Part shown: positions 43,733 through 50,458 of the stretch, one piece after another
Position numbering within the stretch: the first letter of the stretch is position 1
Layout of the letters: the number at the start of each line of letters is the position of its first letter
DNA from: Sphingobacterium sp. GVS05A
Lineage (GTDB): Bacteria > Bacteroidota > Bacteroidia > Sphingobacteriales > Sphingobacteriaceae
Direction of reading: 5' to 3'
Assembly (NCBI RefSeq): GCF_019969845.1
Contig: NZ_JAHXYR010000006.1
Coordinates: forward strand, 372,001-436,000
DNA length: 64,000 nucleotides
The notes under the pieces: model-generated
What the model saw: only the letters and a program-made list of their open reading frames with translations
Databases searched by the model: none
Told to the model about the DNA's origin: nothing
Made by a program: the position numbers and the translations under genes

Positions 43733-43764
43733 GTGTTTGATATTTCTTAATAATATAGTCAGCA

Positions 43765-46700
43765 TTAAAAGGAATACATAAAAGAGCAGATAATATGTCG
43801 ATCGGTTTTATACTCGTTGTTAATCATATCGCCACCGATGTCAATGTGGTCTTTTCCTTGATATGTTGCTTTTTCATATTTGTAGGTAAAGTTTTCATCT
43901 TCAGCAATACGTATTGGCTGATTGAGTATATTTTGTACACTTAACTTGAACTGAAGACTTTTTAATAACCTCTGGGTAAGCGCAAAATCCAGCATCTCCC
44001 TTTTAAGTTCGATCAGACTTCCCTGTTCGCCCTGATTAATAATGGGTACATTACCTTGAATATCCATACTAAAGGCCGATCCATTGGCTGCGGCATAAAT
44101 ATTTGGACCAGTCAAATTCCAGTTTAGCGCTATTTTTGTCCCTGATCCCGCATTGTCGTAGTAGAGGCCTGCATTAAAGATATAGGGCGACTGTCCCTGT
44201 AGCTGGCGCGTATAATATGGGTTTAAACCGGGATTTAAATTTTTGTTTATGGTCGTATCAATGTTCTTTTTGACCTCGCTTTTGATCCAGGTAAAGTTGG
44301 CCGATACCGATAGGTTCCTAAAAAAAGCAGTTGGAATAAATCCTAGGTTTTTTCGTACTTCGAACTCTATTCCGCTTACGGTAGCCCGGTCTGCATTACC
44401 AAAGCTCACCGTAGCTGGTCCACCGAAATACAAGCTTCTGTAAATCATCCGTTCAATCGGTGATTTTAGTTTTTTATGGAATGCTCCTAAGCTCACTATC
44501 TCCGCATTGATATTCTCTTTGGGATACCATTCAATCCGCATGTCATAGTTTTTTATTTCAGCGGCTTTTAAAAGATTATTACCCTTTATCGTTTGATTGT
44601 TGAGATAATCCAGTTCGCTATAAGGAGATAGTTCCCTAAATTCGGGCCTATTTACCGTTTGCCCGTACGCTAGTCTGAACACCAATTGATCTATGGGGCG
44701 ATAACCAATATTGATTGAAGGGAGATAATTTGTCTTTTTGTTGTCGACAAGTACAGGTTTGTTCACGTCGCCAACACGTTCAGCAGGTATGGCTCCAGCT
44801 ACTTTTTGTCTATTGTATTCTACCCTTAAACCGCCATAGATATCCAACTTTTGATCAAAAGGAAGTAGGCTGATAGCTGCATAGCCTGCATTTAATTGTT
44901 CACTCGCCACATAGGCATCGCTTCCGCTGGTACGGTCGAATACCTTTAAAGCGCTACCATTATCCCTTAGATATTCTGCAGACCAGACTTTTCCCAGTTC
45001 TTGTTCCTGAAAGAAAACCTTGCTGAAATCTATAAAACGATTATTGCCACCTATAGCAGGATTGTCCGGGTATCCTGCGCTGTTTAGGTCTCCCTCATTG
45101 AGTGTATATACACGACGGAACAATCTTCTGGATTTCCATTGTTGGTAAGTCCCGGCTTTCACCGTAATCCATGGTTTAAATTTGTATGTGTAATCGACCG
45201 AACCGTTATAAACGTTTTCGGTATTTTTGGACCAGGATCTTGACAGTATACCGCGTTCCAGGCTATTGTCTTTATGCTCAATATCATCAGGGCCGGGAAC
45301 ATAACGATAAGCAGCTGTCCAATTGAGTTCATCCGGGCCTGGCAAGATGACCCTTGCTCCATCTTGGCGATTTTTTTGAAAGCGGATCACACGTTGATCA
45401 GGAATTTGCTGGATACTATATGTATACCCGAGGTTCCATGCCAGCAATTGTTTTCCTTTGTTAAAAAAATGATCACCACTAAAGTTTCCCGAATAAAGTG
45501 AACGCTGTGTATAGCTTAAAATGATATTTCGCTCTTGCAGGTCAAAACCTGTAATCCGATCTCTCCAGATCAGACCGGGTAGATGTGCAAGGTCGCTTGA
45601 AGGTTCATGGATCAGGTATTGGTCATTCTTACTTGTTCGTACCACAGTACCGCTTTGACCTTGTTGTAAAAAATAATTCTTAAACATCAATGTACTGCTA
45701 TCTCTGATCACATAGCTGAAGTTCTGCAATAAATTTAGCTGCGCCATTTCCGTACTTTGATTTTCCTGCGTGATCACGTGGGTTCGGTCAAGATTCCCCC
45801 CATAGAAGCTATTGCTGCGGTCTACGGCATACTGTTGTCCTTCACTTTTATAGCTTAGCGAACTTAACATGCTTATTTTTCTCGAGCCGATCTTAAAGGA
45901 ATTGTAGTAGTTTGCAGTCAATTGCATCATGGGGAGCATAAGTTTATAACCGTACTGCAAATAGGGGCTGAAATTATCGACATAATCCTTTTGACTCAAC
46001 GTTGCTTTCGTAAAATCCCCATACCCAGGTACGACGGCAGGTAATTTTCTCAATCCATTGTCAAATCCCAAAAAGTCAGTTCCGCTACCCCGATAGCTAA
46101 GAAATTTTGGAGAAAAAGTTGTATTGGGACGAGCTCCCAGTTGTAATTCCAGATCAAAATGTTTGATATATCGTGCATCCTTGGTAAATATTTTGACAGC
46201 ACCTCCTGTCATGTCTGCCATAAGGTCGGGTGCTGGAGATTTGTACACCAGAATTCGATCTATGATACGACTAGGGATAAGGTCCATAGAAAATGCTCTA
46301 GAGTAGAGTTCTGTCGATGGGGCAATATTACCATTCAAATATGTTAGGTTGTAGCGCTCATTCATCCCTCTTATTATAATGAATTTGTTATCTCGAACAG
46401 AGACCCCGGCAATCTTTTTGACCACTTCTGCGGCATTTCGGTCTGCCGATTTACTGATTTCCTGACTTGAGATCCCGCTCATTAGTGTCTTCGCATTTTT
46501 GATCTCCGAAAGTAATTGTCTTTCCGAGGTGTGGGCGACGGGGGTTCTGATCTTTCGTAAATTGTTTATGACGACTTCTTCCAGTACATTGGCACCCTGT
46601 AGCTTTATGTCATAGATCTCTTCTTTGGAGGAGGAAGCTTTTACTGTGATGACTTCAGGTTTGTATCCAATAAATGAAACCTGTAGTGAGTAGGCGCCCC

Positions 46701-47217
46701 TGGGAAGATCTGCAAAATTGTAATAGCCTTGTTGATTACTTTGTACCGCTCTTTTCAGTTCTTTGATATAGACAGTTGCACCTGAAAGAGGTTGAGAACT
46801 TTCAAATTCTACGATACGGCCCTTTATCGAGCCAGTGCCTTTCTGTTGTACAGGAGCTTTTGGTATAGTCGGTAAACTGAAGATAATGTATTCATCTCTG
46901 TTTTCATAGTGGATACCAAATTTTCTTTTGATCAACAGAAGTACATCTTCCAATGTCAAAGAAGCTATGGAGTTGTCAATATGGTCTGCTAATTTTGAAT
47001 TTATTTGTTCGTCAAATGTAAATCGAACGTTGGGAAGCTGTTCCTTTATTGTAGCGATGATTTGTAGTCCAGTAATGTCTCCCGTTGACAATCTTATTTT
47101 CTTTTCGAGTATCTGGGATTGTGCGGATTGTGTAAATAAAAAGCATACAGTGAGGACAAAAGTGTATATATAGATACACAGTTTTTTCTTTCTTTTTTTT
47201 AATAAAATTTCTTTCAT
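43765..47217 (-). CDS. TonB-dependent receptor with STN domain (no SusD partner)
   Basis: 1150 residues. Signal peptide (about 8-33), STN domain (about 40-110, LSTGDITGLQIIATIKEQLP), CarboxypepD_reg (about 128-210, GSIKGRIVEFESSQPLSGAT), plug (about 220-345, NAAEVVKKIAGVSVRDNKFI and MADMTGGAVKIFTKD) and a large barrel ending in SFMYSF. The plug GGAVxIxTK element is typical of TonB receptors of the ferric/large-ligand group rather than SusC. STN plus upstream FecR and sigma implies cell-surface signalling. The three lipoproteins downstream are probably partners. Substrate unknown. Confidence 0.9.
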   Translation of the reverse strand: MKEILLKKRKKKLCIYIYTFVLTVCFLFTQSAQSQILEKKIRLSTGDITGLQIIATIKEQLPNVRFTFDEQINSKLADHIDNSIASLTLEDVLLLIKRKFGIHYENRDEYIIFSLPTIPKAPVQQKGTGSIKGRIVEFESSQPLSGATVYIKELKRAVQSNQQGYYNFADLPRGAYSLQVSFIGYKPEVITVKASSSKEEIYDIKLQGANVLEEVVINNLRKIRTPVAHTSERQLLSEIKNAKTLMSGISSQEISKSADRNAAEVVKKIAGVSVRDNKFIIIRGMNERYNLTYLNGNIAPSTELYSRAFSMDLIPSRIIDRILVYKSPAPDLMADMTGGAVKIFTKDARYIKHFDLELQLGARPNTTFSPKFLSYRGSGTDFLGFDNGLRKLPAVVPGYGDFTKATLSQKDYVDNFSPYLQYGYKLMLPMMQLTANYYNSFKIGSRKISMLSSLSYKSEGQQYAVDRSNSFYGGNLDRTHVITQENQSTEMAQLNLLQNFSYVIRDSSTLMFKNYFLQQGQSGTVVRTSKNDQYLIHEPSSDLAHLPGLIWRDRITGFDLQERNIILSYTQRSLYSGNFSGDHFFNKGKQLLAWNLGYTYSIQQIPDQRVIRFQKNRQDGARVILPGPDELNWTAAYRYVPGPDDIEHKDNSLERGILSRSWSKNTENVYNGSVDYTYKFKPWITVKAGTYQQWKSRRLFRRVYTLNEGDLNSAGYPDNPAIGGNNRFIDFSKVFFQEQELGKVWSAEYLRDNGSALKVFDRTSGSDAYVASEQLNAGYAAISLLPFDQKLDIYGGLRVEYNRQKVAGAIPAERVGDVNKPVLVDNKKTNYLPSINIGYRPIDQLVFRLAYGQTVNRPEFRELSPYSELDYLNNQTIKGNNLLKAAEIKNYDMRIEWYPKENINAEIVSLGAFHKKLKSPIERMIYRSLYFGGPATVSFGNADRATVSGIEFEVRKNLGFIPTAFFRNLSVSANFTWIKSEVKKNIDTTINKNLNPGLNPYYTRQLQGQSPYIFNAGLYYDNAGSGTKIALNWNLTGPNIYAAANGSAFSMDIQGNVPIINQGEQGSLIELKREMLDFALTQRLLKSLQFKLSVQNILNQPIRIAEDENFTYKYEKATYQGKDHIDIGGDMINNEYKTDRHIICSFMYSF

Positions 47218-47291
47218 TTGTATCTAAAATTCGATGGGGCCTTAATCCCGGATTTTAATTTAGTTAGACTGTGTTTTCAGTCGAATACTCA

Positions 47292-47321
47292 GCCGTTCTG
47301 CGTCAACAGGACGGCTTTTTT
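47292..47321 (+). terminator. Hairpin and T-run between FecR and receptor gene, plus-strand polarity
   Basis: GCCGTTCTG and CAGGACGGC pair (one G-T wobble) around a CGTCAA loop and are followed by six T on the plus strand. The neighbouring genes run on the minus strand, so as a terminator it would stop antisense transcription, or act as an mRNA stem in the 133-base gap between FecR and receptor. Confidence 0.5.
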
Positions 47322-47350
47322 ATTTGTTTCTCTTTTTCATCTCCTTTCTT

Positions 47351-48334
47351 TTAATAAATTGTTATATGGTCTCCTTTAATCGTGTACGATATCCCTGTTG
47401 TGATGGAAATCATATCCAGTACTTTATTGAGTGGAATGTCTTTAAAACTTGTACTTATCTTTTTATTGGCCAATTGCTGATCCCTGATCTCGATTTTAAC
47501 CGCATACCATTTTTCCAGATCCAGACAGATCTGCTTTAGGGGAATAAGATCATAGGTTAGCTCGCCATTTATCCATGAAATGGTCTCTGTTGCATTGCTT
47601 TTGATCACCTTAAAAAGACGATTTTTTTGATTATAGATAAGCTGCTGGTTTGGTTGTAGATTAGCGAGCGTACGGTTGTCATAGCTGACATTTATTCTAC
47701 CCGTATGTAGCGTAATTATTTGCTGACTGTCCGATCTATCGGCATTTACTTCAAAGCTTGTTCCCAAAACTTTTGTTGTCAATAAATCCGAGTGTACTTC
47801 AAATACTTTCAGGTTGTTGTGTGTAACTTTGAAATATGCCCTGCCGGATAATTCAACTTTTCTGTCTGCTTGATTGAAATTGGCGGGTACTGTTAGAGAG
47901 GAGCCAGGAAAGAGTAGGATGTTACTACTGTCTTTCAAAAGGACTTTTAATTGTTTTCCAAGAGCTGCACGATAAACGGTTGGGGTAGCTTCTTTATTGA
48001 TAGATCGCTGATACGCAATAATTCCTAATGTGCTTAGGATAAAAAATGAAATGCATGCAGCGTAAATAAACCATTTTTGTTTTTTTTCGCTTGGGATTAG
48101 GTTTAATTCATTTTGTTTTGATTGAAAAATTTCCCATGCTTTGGCCTTTTGGGTTTGAGAAAGCGGGTAAGCTTCACGATCTAATTCGGACCACGCCTCT
48201 CGCATGCAGGATTCTATATACCCGGCATCTATATCCAGTGATAAATAATGAATAATCAGCTTACTTTCATCTTGAGAGCTTAAGCCTCTGAAATAAGTGA
48301 CAAGTGCATTGCGTGATGGTCGTTCAATCTTCAT
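47351..48334 (-). CDS. FecR family anti-sigma regulator (DUF4974)
   Basis: 327 residues. The N-terminal cytosolic part (about 1-85) has the anti-sigma-like ESCMREAWSELDREAYPLSQ stretch; one membrane span lies near 88-106 (FIYAACISFFILSTLGIIAY). The FecR domain follows (ALGKQLKVLLKDSSNILLFP; VELSGRAYFKVTHNNLK), and the DUF4974 C-terminus reads CLDLEKWYAVKIEIRDQQLA. It is co-directional with its sigma factor gene (92 bases upstream) and with the STN receptor (133 bases downstream), the usual signalling trio order in Bacteroidota. Confidence 0.9.
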   Translation of the reverse strand: MKIERPSRNALVTYFRGLSSQDESKLIIHYLSLDIDAGYIESCMREAWSELDREAYPLSQTQKAKAWEIFQSKQNELNLIPSEKKQKWFIYAACISFFILSTLGIIAYQRSINKEATPTVYRAALGKQLKVLLKDSSNILLFPGSSLTVPANFNQADRKVELSGRAYFKVTHNNLKVFEVHSDLLTTKVLGTSFEVNADRSDSQQIITLHTGRINVSYDNRTLANLQPNQQLIYNQKNRLFKVIKSNATETISWINGELTYDLIPLKQICLDLEKWYAVKIEIRDQQLANKKISTSFKDIPLNKVLDMISITTGISYTIKGDHITIY

Positions 48335-48426
48335 ATCTTAAGGGCTTTGTATATAGCCCTTTATATAAGAATGTAAAACTGAGAGAGGATAACTAGTTGA
48401 TTTTAAAGTTTAATGATTAATTGATT

Positions 48427-49026
48427 TTAATTTAATATACTTACTGCCGACTGAGTTGTTATATACATCAAGACGACTACATGTGGATATTCATATAATT
48501 CCCTTCGAATGATTTTTAAGGCTGAAGTTATATGGTTGTTTACTGTGTGGATGGAGAGGCCTGTTTGCTCTGCAATTTCTTTCTGTGTCAATAATTGATT
48601 GCGGCTCATCAAAAATACCTCACGTTGTTTAGCGCTTAGTTTGCGCAATGCAGCTTGATAACTGGTCTGTAAGTCTTTCATCGAAAGTTCGGGGTGGTCA
48701 TTGGATCCTAACAACTGTAGCGGAATATCGTTATAATCGGTTGTCAGTATGACTTTCTTTCGTGCTAAACCTGCCATTTCCTGTCGTAATATTCCGAATA
48801 GATAATCCGTCAAATGGGTGTTGAGATGATTGATTCTGTATTTGTTTTGCCAGATTTTTAATAAAACGTTCATTACAAGTTCCTCGGCATCCTGGTGATT
48901 TTTGATCGGTTTTAATGAAGCAGACAACAGGCGTGGATAATAATAGTCAAAAATATATTTAAATGCCGTATCATTACCATCTATCCACATGTTTATGTGG
49001 CGATCAATTATCTTAGTTGACATCAT
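48427..49026 (-). CDS. ECF sigma-70 factor (FecI-like)
   Basis: 199 residues from the ATG at 49026 (a second ATG directly follows). Region 2 includes WIDGNDTAFKYIFDYYYPRL and HQDAEELVMNVLLKIWQNKY. Region 4 includes LSAKQREVFLMSRNQLLTQK and EIAEQTGLSIHTVNNHITSA. It directs transcription of the downstream FecR/receptor/lipoprotein genes in cell-surface signalling systems. A 19-bp AT-rich imperfect palindrome lies 37 bases upstream and a 54-residue peptide gene lies 346 bases further upstream on the same strand. Confidence 0.88.
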   Translation of the reverse strand: MMSTKIIDRHINMWIDGNDTAFKYIFDYYYPRLLSASLKPIKNHQDAEELVMNVLLKIWQNKYRINHLNTHLTDYLFGILRQEMAGLARKKVILTTDYNDIPLQLLGSNDHPELSMKDLQTSYQAALRKLSAKQREVFLMSRNQLLTQKEIAEQTGLSIHTVNNHITSALKIIRRELYEYPHVVVLMYITTQSAVSILN

Positions 49027-49372
49027 AATGCTCTTGAATTTTTTACAAAAGTATTTTTTCAGTGTTAATATATTATTAACAAATGCATTAAGGATGGTTT
49101 AATATTTTCATGTCAAAACAGGATAATTTAAAAAGTTGATCATACAGCTTAGAAAACCAACCTATACATGGGTATTTATCGATGCGCAAAAAACACGTCA
49201 TTTGAAGCAGAGATTAATAGTCAGTAGGTGAGATTGTTATTATTAAGTTGCTTTTAAACGTAATGGGTAATTCATCTGCCCCTTTGAACAAAGAATTACC
49301 CATTGACGCAATTTATATTACAGCTCCCCAAAACGCGAGAAGGCGATGTGCAATTTATTTTATTTTTACTGG
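49027..49372. other. Gap between ECF sigma and leader-like peptide gene
   Basis: 346 AT-rich bases, no gene seen. Contains the palindrome at 49063-49081. A run of TGACGCAATTTATATTACAGC near 49303 opens a plus-strand frame that is an antisense shadow of the peptide gene. Confidence 0.35.
49063..49081. promoter_or_regulatory. AT-rich imperfect palindrome upstream of second ECF sigma gene
   Basis: TGTTAAT and ATTAACA arms are perfect over 7 bases with a 5-base spacer, total 19 bases, 37 bases before the sigma start. Position resembles that of the 9-1-9 repeat at the first sigma locus, but the sequences differ. Candidate operator only. Confidence 0.3.
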
Positions 49373-49537
49373 TTATTCGTCAGAATGTGGGTTATGACTT
49401 TGTCCCCATTCTTGTCCTTCGTGTGAATGTTCGGGTCTATGCGATGAGCTCGGGTTCGAACCAGCAGCGATACCTTGTTCAAGTTCTATCGTCAAAGCTT
49501 TAAGCTCTGGAGCGATATAAGTTGCTTTCTTTTCCAT
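49373..49537 (-). CDS. 54-residue leader-like peptide with GIAAGS motif
   Basis: Reads MEKKATYIAPELKALTIELE then QGIAAGSNPSSSHRPEHSHE then GQEWGQSHNPHSDE and stop TAA at 49375-49373. The N-terminal half is a regular, charged segment (ELKALTIELEQ) that ends at GIAAGS, and the C-terminal half is rich in His, Ser, Asp and Glu with no bulky hydrophobics. A short conserved N-terminus with a small-residue break followed by a variable polar tail is the layout of precursor peptides with leader and core. Short proteins of this shape, with a similar EQGIAAGS-like motif, occur in other Bacteroidota, to my recollection. An ATG with AT-rich upstream DNA marks the start. No modification enzyme or exporter is adjacent. 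It lies upstream of the sigma-FecR-receptor operon on the same strand. Confidence 0.65.
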   Translation of the reverse strand: MEKKATYIAPELKALTIELEQGIAAGSNPSSSHRPEHSHEGQEWGQSHNPHSDE

Positions 49538-49790
49538 TTGATTTTTTTTTAATTGTGTAACTTTTTAGTTTGTGATTTTATTAAAAATTTATTGAAACAA
49601 TTATATGTATATTTTTTAGTGAAATATAAAATTGTAAATATGTAAATGATGTCTTGTAGAGAAACATCTACTTTGTTTGTTTTTTTTATATTTAATATTT
49701 TTATAATGGATTAATTTTTTGCATATTATTATACTGATTATGCTGGGTAGGCGTGGGATTGCAGAAAATTAACTGATTGAGCATACCATT

Positions 49791-50087
49791 ATTATTCTAT
49801 CCAACGCAGCCTTAGATGTCACTGCTGCACCATGTCGACGTGAAAACCCGAATTTGGTAAAATCATATGCTAAATACCAAAAACAAGGATTTGAAATTCT
49901 AGGCGTATCCATGGATAAAGCAGCTGATAAGGCAAAATGGTTAAAAGCGATTCAGGACGATGGACTTACTTGGAAACAGGTCGGAGATCTCAAGGGATGG
50001 GAAAATGAAGCAGGAGTAATGTATGATGTGAAGGCTATCCCCATGAATTTCCTGGTAGACCCAAATGGCAAAATCATTGCTAAATAG
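49791..50087 (+). pseudogene. Truncated TlpA/thioredoxin-like gene remnant
   Basis: From about 49791 the frame reads TIIILSNAALDVTAAPCRRENPNLVKSYAKY and continues QGFEILGVSMDKAADKAKWL to AIPMNFLVDPNGKIIAK, then TAG. This is the second half of a TlpA-like thioredoxin domain. The N-terminal part is missing, and the first active-site cysteine region (usually FWASWCxPC) reads VTAAPC, so the CxxC pair is lost. An in-frame TAA at 49770-49772 blocks upstream extension. A terminator follows at 50143. It is probably a relic of a TlpA-M16 pair such as those seen in SusCD loci. Confidence 0.7.
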
Positions 50088-50458
50088 TTTTCCAGCACTC
50101 GTACACCCCAAGCTGTGCTGGCATATGTTTAGTTAGGAGGAGAAGGCTGTCCTTGCGTACAGCCTTTCTTCTTGAATTTAATGCAGAGATCATAATATGT
50201 TACCTAGATGTCTATTTACCTGTTGATTTTCTGTGAGTTGTGCGCTTTGGTCGAGCAGCCAAACTGAAAAAACTGCTGCGATAAACATATATTTTATTTC
50301 GTTTATGTTTTTTTTCTTGTTTTTGTGATTTTTTCATTTCTTTTTCTTGTAATCATAGCTTACTGTTGTGTTTAATACTGTTTTTTGCGATTATTGCTGT
50401 AAATAATCTTGTTTATAAAATTACCTTAAGTTGTCAAAATAAAAAGTCAATCCTAATT
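50088..50458. other. Intergenic region upstream of M16 peptidase
   Basis: 371 bases containing the hairpin terminator of the relic (50143-50173) and the AT-rich, T-run rich promoter region of the M16 gene. A long frame from 50366 fuses to the M16 gene but adds no family sequence. Confidence 0.4.
50143..50173 (+). terminator. Hairpin terminator after thioredoxin-like relic
   Basis: AAGGCTGT and ACAGCCTT form an 8-bp stem around a CCTTGCGT loop, followed by TCTTCTT. It sits 55 bases after the relic's stop. Confidence 0.7.

Noticed and set aside
49452..49462. GGTTCGAACC, which resembles a tRNA T-loop
   Set aside because: It lies inside the peptide coding region, and no acceptor, D or anticodon stems surround it.
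49303..49503. Plus-strand frame of 66 codons overlapping the peptide gene
   Set aside because: It is antisense to the 54-residue peptide gene and its translation has no protein-like character; the minus-strand reading is the coherent one.
50366..50458. Upstream extension of the M16 gene to an earlier start
   Set aside because: The added residues are hydrophobic and precede a complete signal peptide that begins at 50459.
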